The notes under the pieces are model-generated. The model worked only from the letters and a program-made list of their open reading frames with translations, ran no database searches and was not told the DNA's origin. Position numbers and translations under genes: made by a program. From Auricularia sp. M13 (Eukaryota > Basidiomycota > Agaricomycetes > Auriculariales > Auriculariaceae): a DNA stretch of 64,000 nt. How positions within the stretch are numbered: position 1 is the stretch's first letter; each line of letters begins with the position of its first letter. Of the stretch, positions 11,350 to 22,566 are shown one piece after another. Where the stretch lies: assembly GCA_037042915.1 (NCBI GenBank), contig CM073196.1:1240001-1304000 (forward strand). Direction: 5' to 3'.

Positions 11350-12960
11350 GCGAGAGCAGCGGTGCCTGCGTGAGCTCAGTTCAGCCGCGCCCGTCGTCCC
11401 GCGCGCTGACATTCCACGCGCAGTGGCATACAATCGCCGCCGACGATGGAATGCCTTCTCCGCCATACTCTGCTCGTCGCCGCGGCCCACGATGCTCAGG
11501 TAAGCTCCGTTCAGCCGTGTTCGCCGTCCAGCGTGCTCATATTTCGCGTGCTGTAGCATACAGTCGTGCGTTCAAAGGATTGCATCGTCCGCCGTACTCT
11601 GCTCGTCGCCGCGGCCCGCGATGCCCGGGTGAGCTCCATTCAGCCGCGCTCGTCGTCACACGCGCTCACATTCCACGAGCAGTGGCACACAAACTCGCCG
11701 GGCGCCGCATTGTTCGCCCGCACTATTCTGCTCGTCGTCGCGGCCCGCAATGCTCAGGTAAGCTCTATCCGCTCGTGCTCGCCGCATGTCACGCTCACAT
11801 CGCCCGCGCTGTAGCGTGGCGTTGCCGCGGTCCGCGGATTGCATTGTCCGCCGTACTCTGCTCGTCGCCGCGGCCCGCGATGCTCAGGTGAGCTCTATTG
11901 AGCCGCGCTCGTCGTCGCGCACGCTCACATTTCACGCACAGTGGCATACAATTGCGCCCGCTATTTTGCTCGTCGCAGCGGCCTGCAATGCTCAGGTGAG
12001 CTCTATTCAGCCGCGCTCGTCGTCACGCGCGCTCACATTTCATGCGCAGTGGCATTCAATTGCGCCCGCGATTTTGCTCGTCGCAGCGGCCTGCAATGCT
12101 CAGGTGAGCTCTATTCAGCCGCGCTCGTCGTCGCGCGCGCTTACATTTCACGCGCAGTGGCATCCAATCTCGCTGGGCGCCGTATTGTGCGCCCGCCGCA
12201 TTCTGCTCGTCGCCACGGCCGATATCCTCAGGTGAGCTCTATTCAGCCGCGCTTGCCGTCCCGCACGCTCAGATCCCCCGCACAGTAGCATATAATGGCC
12301 GCCGACTATGGAATGCCTTCGCCGTACTCTGCTCGTCGCCGCGGCCCGCGATGCCCGGGTGAGCTCTATTGAGCCGCGCTCGTCGTCGCGCACGCTCACA
12401 TTTCACGCGCAGTGGCACACAATCTCGCCCGGCGCTTCATTGTTCGCCCGCACTGTTCTGCTCGTCGCCGCGGCCGATATCCTCAGGTAAGCCCTATTCG
12501 GCTGCGCTTGCCGTCCCGCATGCTCAGGTCCCCCGCACAGTAGCATATAATGGCCGCGGATGGTGGAATACCTTTCCCGCCGTACTCTGCTCGTCGTCGC
12601 GGCCCGCGATGCTCAGGTGAGCTCTATTCAGCCGTGCTCGTCGTCGCGCGCGCTCACATTTCACGCGCAGTGGCACACAATCTCGCCCGGCGCTTCATTG
12701 TTCGCCCGCACTGTTCTGCTCGTCGCCGCGGCCGATATCCTTAGGTGAGCTCTATTCAGCCGCGCTCGTCGTCACGAGCGCTCAGACCCCGCGCACAGTA
12801 GCGTACAATTGCGGCGTTCGAAGGATTGTGTTGCCCGCCGCATTCTGCTCGTCGCGGCGGCCGATCCTCAGGTAAACTCTATTCTGCCGCGCTCGTCGTC
12901 CCGCGCGCTCACATCCCTCGCACAGTAGGATACAATCGCGGCGTTCAAAGCTTTGTGTTG
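11350..12960 (+). repeat. 129-bp satellite array, about 13 monomers
   Basis: A junction 'gctcaggtgagctctattca' or close variants recurs at about 11364, 11495, 11626, 11753, 11882, 11991, 12100, 12229, 12352, 12480, 12611, 12737 and 12866. Steps are mostly 123-131 bp, with two 109-bp short monomers. Each monomer holds 'ttctgctcgtcgccgcggcc' just before the junction and 'cacgcgcagtggcatacaat' in the middle. The array shares its core with the 137-bp family read in reverse. It ends at a LINE reverse-transcriptase fragment. ORFs of 60-245 aa across it change frame between monomers and are not credible genes. Confidence 0.9.
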
Positions 12961-13425
12961 CCCGCTCTATCCAGGTACTTGACGGTCTTCAAGGGCTCGA
13001 CCATAACATTACCGATGAGCAATCCGAGCGCTGTTGCTTCCTCGTGTCGCGTTTTCTCCGTGACATGAATCAATTGGAACTTCGTCACATCGAATTGGCA
13101 ACCATGGCGTGTCCACCCGGACAGGCAGTGAGCCACAAGGCGTCCGAGTAGCGCCAGATTCGACTCGATAGAGTCGGAGACTGCAACGACGATAGTGTCA
13201 TCACTATAGCTGCCCGAGAACGCGTTTTTACTCCTGCCGCGTGTGTTGTCGAGTGGATCCGCTGAGTAGAAAAGATAAGAGGATGGGCGATATTCGGGCC
13301 TCGGCCATATCCGTGCTCCCCCTTCGCCGAATGCCATTCTCCATGGCCAGCATTATAATGCTAAATCCATTGACTAAAGAAATTACGGAAAACGAGCTGA
13401 GGAGCCTCTGGCTCACGAAGGTCAA
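12945..13425 (-). pseudogene. Reverse-transcriptase fragment of a LINE
   Basis: Two overlapping minus-strand frames together resemble the palm region of a basidiomycete non-LTR reverse transcriptase. One frame has 'ISPILLSFLL', where intact relatives have a substrate-loop segment followed by a hydrophobic stretch. The other has 'SSYLFYSADPLD' and then 'GSYSDDTIVVAV', the position of the catalytic xxDD box, followed by 'KFQLIHVTEK'. The frame changes near 13260, and the piece is cut off by the 129-bp array on one side and decays on the other. The element is inactive. It is not contiguous with the C-terminal LINE fragment at 5021-6017 and covers a different part of the protein. Confidence 0.65.
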
Positions 13426-15347
13426 TAATGTGCGTGGGCTTGAGAGCCGTCTACATCTGACGATGACAGTTCATTGCCAATGCCCTGTCACCATAGTACG
13501 CGTCCGGTGAGTCGATGCAGCCACCCTCCTCATTCAACAGCGATTAATTGACCGCCTTCTCAGTCAGCTTCCTCATGGTTCTCCTCTGGGACATGGCAAT
13601 TACCATGCGCGCGGAGGTCCGTGAATTCACACTTTGTCGCCCGACCGACGCTCAACGCGTATGTAAACTAGATTGAATACGTGTGGATGCAGCCTGGCTG
13701 GAGCTTTGTGGGTGTTAATTACATATCAGTGCCCATGATTCAATGTTCCACATAGGGGAAATGTCTCTTCTTTCTGGTATGTGCGCCCTCACTACCGGAC
13801 TCCTGTGTTTGAGATCTCCCTCGCCGAAGAATCGCTATATCCCCCCGCTGGATCTTGTGATTCTAATTAACAGTGAGTGATCTGAACTCCCTGCGACCAT
13901 TCTCCATTGGCGCTGTAAACAGCCTACGCAAACCCGAGTGTGGGCCCGAAGGCACGTAGATGTGCCGCGAGGAGACCACTGCTAGCTGACACATTCTTGT
14001 GCAGCTGTAGGTAGTGAATCATCTGATTCCTCACACACTCAACGATGAGGATCAGATGCAGCCCGTGGTTTAAAATCGACAATTGGCTGTCCGTCCTCAA
14101 CCTAGCAGTGGTTAACAGTGAGCGCACTGTTATCGGTAGGAGTCACGCCATGAAATAGACTTAGTTATTTTCCTCCTGCGTACCCACGCGCTGTGGAATC
14201 GGAGTCGTAGAATCCTGGTCCTCCTGCTTTTGGTTTACATCGTACGTGAAAGCCACCTGGAGAATTTCCACTATAAGGATTGTTACTGAATCCGCTGCAA
14301 GGTGTGCACTTTGGCGACTTGCGGCGCCATTACTTACTTCACGCTGGCTGTCTACTGTACGTCGACGGCTCATTGACTAACCTTCAATCGGTGCCTAAAG
14401 ACGCATAGCTGTGGATTTGCCACATGAGATACGGCCGTGCGGTAACGCGTTTGAGGAAATTAATGTTGTCGAAGCTGTCTGGGGGAGCACCATCCTGTTT
14501 GATTCGAGTGCGTTTGACGGTCCGGGCATCATATACCTAACAGTCCCATGTGCAGCGATTCTTATCCTCACTCTAGCCAAAATACGTCCGTATGGTGAAT
14601 ATAATCTTCAGATTATGACACCTCGGGGATTCTGATTCCCTTCGTGCAGTTCGGGAAAAACTGACTACGGATCTATTTCGCATCATGTACAATGACGGTG
14701 CGCACACTGTGCGTACACACATTCAAAGTCTGATACACTGGCAACACTAGGATTTGTGTACTTCGGCATCTTGTTCTGCGTCTCGGTCGCCAACATCGTC
14801 GTCTTTGCCTGTGCTCCACCAGACCTCAAGCTAACATTAGTCACGTGAGATGACCATCGTCAATCACATGGTTTCTAACGTCGGACGCAACAGGCTCCAA
14901 CGTTCCATGTCCAGTCTTCTGGCCTCACGGCTCTCACTCAATCTACGAGGGGTCTTGACGAGGCACACGATACTCACGACCGCGCCGGCGACCACAGCAG
15001 GTACGCTTCACGCTGGGCGACCCAGCGTAAATGCCGCATTTGGAGGTGGAACACCGGCTAGAAGGCAGCGAGGCAGGCGGCAGGCGGCGCTCGACTCTTT
15101 GGGTTACGCGAGGGAGCTCGAGGAAGATGAACATGCAAGTATCAGCGGCACAGAAAGCGCAGGAGCGACTTGGCGTGCATGACAGCAAGTCGTATACAAG
15201 TCGGAAACCAATGATTCTGTCGCTAGAGAACTGCGAGGACGAGGCTGTGCCGTGGCGTGTAAGCAAAGGAGATGTAGGTCAAGATACGATACTAGCTGGG
15301 AGCGCGAGTTCAGCGCGTGACGTTGAGGAGCCATGGCCGGGAATTTG
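13426..15347. other. Gene-poor stretch with small unsupported ORFs
   Basis: This 1.9-kb stretch is less GC-rich than the arrays on either side. Minus-strand ORFs at 14580-14395, 14373-14161 and 14127-13924 lie in series and could be exons of one decayed gene, but I see no domain and no clean set of splice sites. Other ORFs at 14850-15412 overlap on both strands and have no support. Confidence 0.35.
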
Positions 15348-16258
15348 AACACGTGAGGGATACTCCATTGAGAAACACAATGTGTAGATCCCGATGAGGT
15401 GACAAAGTGCACGGATCGCGACCCTGCATGAGCCCTGCAAGGCTATCTAAACTAAATGGGGACGGAGGTGCGATTTCCTATCGCGGCGGACGCTGAGGTC
15501 ACGCTGCGCAATTATCGCGGGTGAGTCCGGGGCGAGCCGAAGTGGATGGAGGCCACGAGACGGCGGGGCCCAGCGAGCGTGAGCGAGGAAATGCAACGGA
15601 GCCCGCAGACTGTCGGGCAAAAGTGCAGTGGGATGGCGAGAAATGGGGAGGAGGAAGCAGGATTTTTTCCCCTGCGCAGAGGGTGGGCGCTCGCGCTCGT
15701 GGAACTGGAAGCAACCGGGAAGCGCCGGTCACGCGTATCCGAGATCCGACCAGGCTCTGAGCTGGCTCATGCTGCCAGGCTCGAGCCTTGACGATACGAC
15801 GGCGGATCGATGAGCCATCGGGCCCCTGGACCAGACTGTGCGTACGCTGCTCTACGCGCTGCGCCCGACTGAGCTGAACCATTGTCCAGAGCATCTAACT
15901 GGCTCTGATCGCGCCCAGTCGCGCCGGCGCCGCTGCGGACCCGTGGTCGACGACGAGGCGCACACTGCGCCGTGAGCGGCGCGGAACGGGGACGTCCTGA
16001 CAGCTTGCATCACCGGCAACGCGTACCCGGCGTCCATGCGGCCCCAGCACCGGTCACAGGCGGTCGCTGGCGGCCGTGCGTGCGATGGCCGCTGCGCAGG
16101 AGAGAGCGGTAAGCCTTCTGTGCTCGCGGCTCCTGTGCTCACCGGCGCCGATGTACAGTGCAGGTCCAGCGAAGAGTGGGCGCTCGCAGCAGAGCGGCAT
16201 TGATCAGCGGCCACCGGCCACCGGTTACAGCTCGTCGACGCTCATGGGCGCCGCACGG
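15348..16258 (-). repeat. Conserved tail of the composite repeat, copy B (inverted)
   Basis: Reverse complement of the tail at 1465-2335, nearly identical through its central 800 bp. Beyond the end of copy A it stays similar to copy D through 'tttctcaa' and a shared 'ccctcacgtgt', so the true tail extends at least to 15348. It is the only one of the four in this orientation. Confidence 0.9.
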
Positions 16259-18540
16259 TAAGCCCAGGCGTGCTCCATGCTGCGGGTATCGTGCTGAGCG
16301 TCCTTTGCGACAGCAGCCCCGCGTTCTCGGCGAAGCTCTGCGATCTGGGCGACGCCCAGGTCGTTCTGCGCGTCGCCGCCGTCACAGACAGCCTCGGTAC
16401 GTCCCAGGTATTCTCATAGCGCGGATAATGTACTCACTGCTGGCCGCAACGGCAGACGCACGTTCCAGACGATGTTCGGCGGTCTGGGCAACGCTCAGGT
16501 CGTCCTGCGCGTCGCTGCCGTCACAGACTATCGGTAAGCCCGCGTGGTGCTTATCGCGAGGATAATGCACTAACTGCCCGGTACAGCAGCAGCAGCAGCT
16601 TCACGAGATTAATCTGCGACCCCCACGTCGTTCTGCGCGTCGCCGCCGTCACAGACAGCCTCGGTACGTCCCAGGTATTCTCATAGCGCGGATAATGTAC
16701 TCACTGCTGGCCGCAACGGCAGACGCACGTTCCAGACGATGTTCGGCGGTCTGGGCAACGCTCAGGTCGTTCTGCGCGTCGCCGCCGTCACAGACTCTAT
16801 CGGTAAGCCCGCGTTGTGCTTATCGCGAGGATAATGCACTAACTGCCCGGTACAGCAGCAGCAGCAGCTTCACGAGATTAATCTGCGACCCCCACGTCGT
16901 TCTGCGCGTCGCCGCCGTCACAGACAGCCTCGGTACGTCCCAGGTATTCTCATAGCGCGGATAATGTACTCACTGCTGGCCGCAACGGCAGACGCACGTT
17001 CCAGACGATGTTCGTGTTCGGCGGTCTCGGCGGCGCCCCGGTCGTCCGCGCGTCGCCGCCGCCATTGGCCCCATTGGTATGTCCCGCTTATGCTGCTTAT
17101 GCTGGTCATGTGCTGAACCTCCATTGCGACGGCAGCCCTTCGTTCTCTCAGCTCTGCGACCTGGGTGACGCCGCCGTTAGCCTACCCGTCGCTGCCGCCT
17201 CGGGTTACATCGGTACGTCCGACTAGTCCTCATGGTGCAGATACTAGCCCGCTCACTACTCGCCGTGATTGCAGCCCCTGATCCTCGACCAAGCTCTGTG
17301 TTCCTGGGCGACCTCCAGGTGGTTCTGCGCGCGCCGCCGCCGTCGTCCGTCGCATTGGCACTCCCAGCTTATCATCATTGCGAGGATAGCACGCTGACTG
17401 CTCCCCGCGACAGCAGTCCGTCGTCGTCGACCAAGCTCTCCGTTCTGGGCGACGCCCACGTCGTTCTACGCCTCGCCGCAGTCCCATACCGCATCGGTTA
17501 GTCCGGCTTATGCTGCTTGCGCTGATACTATGCTGACGTTCCGTTGCGAGAGCAGCCTGCGTTTTCGTCCAAACTTTAAGACCCAGGCATCGCCCAGGTC
17601 GTTCTGCGCGTCGCCGCCCGCACATGTCTCCTGGCAAATTCGGACTATGCTGATCGCTCTGGTAATGTACTGACCGTTTGCTGCTAGAGCAGCCCCACGT
17701 TCTCGACGACTCTCCACGATATAGTCGACGCCGAGGTCGTCCTGAGCGTCACCGCTAGCACCGACTGCATCGGTAGGTCCGGACTATGCTGATTGCGCGG
17801 ACTGTGCTCACCGCTGGCTTCGACAGAAGCTCGTGATCTCGACGAAGCTCTTGCGATTTGGGCACTGCTCACGTCCTTCTGCACGTCGCAGCCGTCGCAA
17901 ACCCCATCCGTACGCCCCACGCATCCTCATTGCGCGGATAATGTGCTCACTGCCGGATGCGACGGCTGCCCCACGTTCTTGACGATCCTCTGCGGTCTGG
18001 ACAGCGCTCACGTCGTTCTGTGCGTAACCTCCCCCACCGACCCTATCGGTTGGTCCGCATTAACTCCCCGGTACATCTACAGCAGCAAGTTCGCGAGAAA
18101 CCTCTAAAATCCAGGCGATACTCATTTCAGTCTGGGCATCGCCGCCGTCACAGACTGCATTGGTGCGCCCAGCTTATTCTTATTTCGAGGATAGCGCGCT
18201 CACTCGTACCAACAGTGTCACTGTCACTGCGCCCGCGATATTGCTCTACATTGCAGGCGAAGCCCCGGTCGTGCTGCGCGGCGGTGGCAGCTCATGCTGC
18301 ATCGGTGTGCCAGTCTATCCTGACTAAGATGATTGTCTGCTCACAGCCTTCGGCGACAGCTGCCGCACGTCCGACTGGTGGCTCCGCGGTCTAGGCTACG
18401 CTCACGTTGCTGTGCTCGTTGGGTCAATATTCTCGACTGGTCCGCCCGCATTCTCCTCACTGCGATAATATTGCGCCTGCTGCATTAGCGCCAGTGCATT
18501 CTTGACGAAACCGGACTGCTCGATACGCTCTCATTCTACT
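16259..18540 (-). repeat. 137-bp satellite array, copy B (inverted)
   Basis: Monomers are read on the minus strand. Junctions with 'acagacagcctcggtacgtc' recur near 16385, 16657 and 16921, giving steps of about 272 and 264 bp: a two-monomer higher-order repeat next to the tail. It contains 'cagcagcagcagcttcacga' in alternate monomers. Beyond about 17250 the monomers are increasingly diverged, and after about 18120 only traces remain. Confidence 0.88.
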
Positions 18541-18812
18541 CTTGCCATGATTGCGTACTTACCGCTTGCTGAAGCAGCAGTTCCACTACATTCTCAGGAT
18601 TTTGCCATTACCAATTGTGGTTAGTATAGTAATTACACGTCCGAGCCTTTTTCATATTAACACGTCGCTACAGTGGTTATTACCCTCATCAGCGGAATTG
18701 TCATCTATGTTAAAGAATTTGTTCGGGGAGGCGTCCGCTACGTGGTGCCTCTCGCAGGAACCTGCAATGGGGACTCAACGTCCAAGCTTTCACTTCGCAA
18801 TTCATAGCTTGC

Positions 18813-19151
18813 TTACTTTCTCAGGGCTTTTTTTGCCAGTGCTTCGTGGCTTACATTGACATATTTGTTGTCAGAACTGCGAAGGGCGAGTACCAATATA
18901 TCGCCAGTCCACGCAAGTCGCGTGTGCCGGTAGACGAGCCTATTGTGTGGCGCAGATGGCTGCCGTGTGTAGAAAATAGCAAATTTGGAGATGCGGCCGT
19001 AGTGAGACACGAAAACATGACATTCGTAGTAGCGACTGCCTGGACCATGTCCTATAAATTCGTTCGCGGCAGCGAAGGTTCCGTTGGTGAGGACGCGAAC
19101 GTGGTCTACTGTCGGTCTCTCGCAACAATAAAGGAGAGCGGACACTGTCAT
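18813..19151 (-). CDS. Hypothetical protein or exon, 112 aa
   Basis: This minus-strand frame is preferred over the equally long plus-strand ORF. Its C-terminal part ('TRLAWTGDILVLALRSSDNKYVNVS') loosely recalls a C-terminal block in uncharacterised Agaricomycete proteins, where a 'W.GDI.V......YVNV' pattern occurs. There is no recognised domain, signal peptide or membrane segment. The N-terminus may be incomplete, because no TATA box or clean upstream splice site was found. It lies just beyond the decayed end of satellite copy B. This could be chance; the family resemblance is recalled, not computed. Confidence 0.3.
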   Translation of the reverse strand: MTVSALLYCCERPTVDHVRVLTNGTFAAANEFIGHGPGSRYYECHVFVSHYGRISKFAIFYTRQPSAPHNRLVYRHTRLAWTGDILVLALRSSDNKYVNVSHEALAKKALRK

Positions 19152-19396
19152 CTAGTCAGGCGCGAAGTGACTGACTGCAAATAGTCGGATAACGCAGCAG
19201 GTAATATATATCCGTCATTCAGCATTTATGCGACCTTTGTGGCATGGAGTCACAATGGCAACTGCAAGCCTTGACTCATCGATCTGCATTGTCACGTAAC
19301 AGTCACATTGCGGGGACGGCCGGCGAGCCGATGTTAGTCATTTTACGTAAGTTAGGAAGTTGAACGGAGTTTAAGTATACGACCAGATCTGACTTC

Positions 19397-20189
19397 ATGC
19401 GTTCTTCCATGCAGAGGCACGGTACGATGGATGAGTACGCCTATCTCTCCTCGCCTGCCGCGCAGGCGATTATGGACGATGCGCACTGCTGGGTTCAAGG
19501 GGAGAACGGCACAGCCGCACTTTCACCGTCGTCGCCCTTAGCTTCCCCCGTCTCCCCTACACGGTCACTACGATCTCTTATGGCCGAAATTACCGGCTGG
19601 CCAAACGAAGACGGCAGTTCATCTTCTGGTTCGTTCAGCTGTTCGCCGTCGCCCTCGCCGCAGAGCTCCCCCTCGCATGATGCAACGGAGGCCTACGCCC
19701 CTTACCAGCTGCCATGGTGGTTCACATACGGCCCGACACCATGCGATTTCCCCCCGCAGACCTCAATCAACGACTGGCCAACAGACTATCCATATGAACA
19801 GACTGGCGAGCAGGCGCGTGACCAGCATATAATCCTTCGTCAATTTTGACAGCACCCGATCTTAGGACAACGGTGGCATGGATGACATTTTTGAGGGCCT
19901 TGAGCCGGCGGCTATACTGGACGAATCAATGGTCACTGCAGGGCGTGGTCATGATGTGCGTTCTCTTTCAGATGTGGCACATAGTTCTAATATGACTCAG
20001 TTGTGGATGATGGTCTTTGCGACCGAGGTTGACGCTATCACGGATAGTGGTCTTATGGCACCTGAGGAAGAAAGCACACCACGCTTCGAGGAACGAACCG
20101 CCGCGTTTGAAGCCGCCTTTCGTCGGCTGTACGGCCCAGACAATGAACTCGCCGCTTCATCTTCTCAGAATAAGGTGAGCAAAGTATAA
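19397..20189 (+). CDS. Hypothetical Ser/Pro-rich protein, probably two exons (19397-19849 and 19878-20189)
   Basis: Two consecutive plus-strand ORFs of 150 and 103 aa. The first is rich in Ser and Pro with many SP pairs ('SPLASPVSPTRSLRSL', 'SPSPSPQSSPSHD') and looks disordered. The second is acidic with amphipathic segments ('RFEERTAAFEAAFRRLYG') and ends just before a good donor-like 'aaggtgagc' at 20172-20180. A 48-bp GT..AG intron can be drawn between them (GTGACC to CTTAG), but its phase does not fit, so the joint model is unproven. A basidiomycete regulator or disordered protein is possible. No domain was recognised. Confidence 0.35.
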
Positions 20190-21559
20190 GCACGAAATTA
20201 AGGCTTCAAGCTCATGTCCTGTCAGCGCCTGGATCGTTACCGTTATTGCCAGGCAGATGGATTTGCCGGAGGATTGTGCGTCGTTTATGAGACGGTTGTT
20301 GACGGAAAGGCCATTCGCGTTGTTACGGAGAATTCGACTAGCATGATGGATTCGGATTTGATTTCTCTCTCCATGTAATACCAGTATTGAGTACATAAAT
20401 TGTAGCGCCGCTGGATGCGCGGCAGTCATTGACTCTTCGTCAAGCCCGACCCGACTGATATTAGGGCAGGTCAAGCTCAGAAGTTCCCTCTCAATATACA
20501 AACCAACCAGAAATTTCTATGCTACGGGCGCTGACGCCGACTGGCGAAGACACGCGCGACTGGGGAGCTGCCCGCCCCGCCGATCGCGCGGTAAATAATA
20601 TTTTGATTCCTTGACTCGGAATGGACTCGTCCTACTGACTGTAGAACATTGCTTGTCGCTCTCTCATGAGTGCGGGACATCTCAGCGTACGAGACCCCAT
20701 CGCCTCGCGAGGAACTGCTCTTTGATGTTTCGCTCCTCGATGCCAATGAAGCGCAGGTGCATACTGCTCAATAGATTAGTAAGCCATATGAGCAACACCT
20801 CTGAGTCGCCACTCCGAGCGCGGCGAGTCTGTCGCTACTCGCCGTCCCATCACATGCTGTAAACGTATACGTATGCTTGGACAGGCTGTAATCCGAGCAT
20901 GCGATCTGCCAGTGGGTCAAGCCGACGAGGACGGTGGTGACTGTCTACCTACACACCTTGGTTTTCTGACCACTGCCCGCGATCGTGACTCAGAGTCAAG
21001 CACAAATATTGCCTATCCTACTTATCGTATGCACTCTGACCGAGCCCCGTAGCTCTGGCGCCGCCGCGCGCTCTACCCAGCACATCAATCGTCGCTTCCA
21101 CCCGGGGGCGTGCTGAACGCCGGCGCCGAGTGCTCTGGCACGCGATCCCGAGTCTCTGCGTGCGACTAGGATAACTAACCATTGTGCCAGTCCAACGCGC
21201 CGAGCCGATGGTCGTGTTGGGCGGGCAGCGTTGATGGCGTCGAGGCGCCTGACCGAGAGCTGAAAAACATCGCGGAACACGACATGGGTTGCAGACTGCC
21301 GTTCGGCAGCACTGTCAGTCGTGTCGCGGGGAGCATCGCGGGCGTGAGGTCCATGTGGGGTCTGTTGAATTCGCGACGTATATGGTGTAAAACTGGCGCT
21401 GCATGCCACGCGTCAATATGTACCGTATCCATTATAAGCGCTGTTGAATATAATACATAAAGCTGAACGTACCTTAAGCGTTGCTGAGCGGGTGCACGCC
21501 GTCACGCCCTAGCATGCAAGGCCGACTCGGGCGCGGTGGGGCGGTCGACGTCGTTCGCG
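20190..21559. other. No supported gene; GC-rich and AT-rich segments alternate
   Basis: ORFs at 20501-20157 (minus), 20611-20862 (plus) and 21409-20996 (minus) overlap others in antisense and show no domain or splice pattern. I see nothing else. Confidence 0.35.
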
Positions 21560-21680
21560 TCGGTGGCGATGACGGCTCGGAAGACGACGTGCTTGTGGTC
21601 GAGGTGCGGCGTCTTGGCTGCATGAAGGATTGCGAGCTGTTCGTGTCCGGGCCCGCGTCGCCATCGAGGGCAGGAACGGC
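21560..21680 (-). pseudogene. Decayed cyclophilin (peptidyl-prolyl isomerase) fragment
   Basis: On the minus strand two neighbouring frames spell parts of the cyclophilin core. One reads 'DAGPDTNSSQSFMQ', where the family has a GPNTNGSQFFI-like block. The next reads 'AKTPHLDHKHVVF', matching the family segment of Lys-Thr-Pro-x-Leu-Asp-x-Lys-His-Val-Val-Phe. The two blocks are adjacent and in the right order but in different frames, so a frameshift separates them. Upstream and downstream sequence does not restore a full domain. This is a gene relic, not a functional isomerase. Confidence 0.6.
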
Positions 21681-22192
21681 CGGCCGGTCGTGGGTCGCCG
21701 CGAACTACGAAGGCCTCAAGCTCGGTCCCACTGACGAGCAAGTCGATTGCGGAGCCGCTGGCACCATTGATCGTCACATCACGGGCGCTCCGGATGACTA
21801 AGCAGGCGCTTCTTTGACGGTCTTGGTCGGCCGTCATACAGACAGCATTCTCTCCATGTTCCAAAGCTCTGAGCTGCTCAGAAACGCTACAATATTTGAA
21901 TTGGATACTGTATTCGACAATATGAACATATTTGAATGCTGTTGGTTGTACACCGAGCATGGAGACCGTGTCCATATGGCTATTGCAATGCTGCATGAGA
22001 CCAGTCATCAATTATTGCCGTTCTACCATTGAAATTTGAGCTATAGAGTACTGGCGAACATCAAGAACGGAATCCCTCAATAACAGCCAGCGTCCCGTCC
22101 CCTCCCTTTACAGCCAGGCCCTCCATGCTTCCATCAGGGCGACAGCCAGGCCAGAGATTACCACAATGCAGACAACGGTGCTGCTAGCTCCG

Positions 22193-22525
22193 CTAGCGGG
22201 TCGATAAGGTTCCTGGTACTTGGTCAAACTGAGGCTCTATGTTGATTGGATAGTTACCTGCCTGAATAGGCGCGGACGCTATTTGCACAACCAGCCTGGC
22301 ATTGGTTTCATCTATCAAGACTTCCTTCACTGCCGTTTGCACGCAAGCATCTTCTCCCGATTGATTCGACTTCGTCTCGCTCACGACCTCATGTAATAAT
22401 ATCCCGCCCGCACACGATCGCATATACGAGAGTGTGTGTCGCCCCGAGTTCGGTGAGGAAATGCGCAGCGGCTCGGAATCGAGAGCATCCGCTGACGGAG
22501 TGTAAGTCGACGCCGTGTCCGCCAT
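22193..22525 (-). CDS. Hypothetical protein, 110 aa
   Basis: A minus-strand ORF starting with MADTASTYTPSADALDS and preceded by a TATA-like 'catatatattg' about 30 bp upstream (22557-22566), which favours this start. The N-terminal third is Ser/Asp-rich and the middle has 'CVQTAVKEVLIDETNARLVV'. No domain, signal peptide or membrane segment was recognised. The ORF may be one exon of a longer gene, but no convincing donor was chosen. The opposite strand has no competing ORF here. Confidence 0.4.
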   Translation of the reverse strand: MADTASTYTPSADALDSEPLRISSPNSGRHTLSYMRSCAGGILLHEVVSETKSNQSGEDACVQTAVKEVLIDETNARLVVQIASAPIQAGNYPINIEPQFDQVPGTLSTR

Positions 22526-22556
22526 GGGACAATGCTGAATTCGAGCTATGCGGCCC

Positions 22557-22566
22557 CATATATATT
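22557..22566 (-). promoter_or_regulatory. TATA-like box
   Basis: An alternating TA run (read on minus as aatatatatg) about 30 bp before the start codon of the 110-aa ORF at 22525. Confidence 0.4.

Noticed and set aside
11154-11891. 245-aa ORF and neighbours across the 129-bp array
   Set aside because: Open only because of high GC and few stop words in the monomer; frame and composition do not persist along the array.
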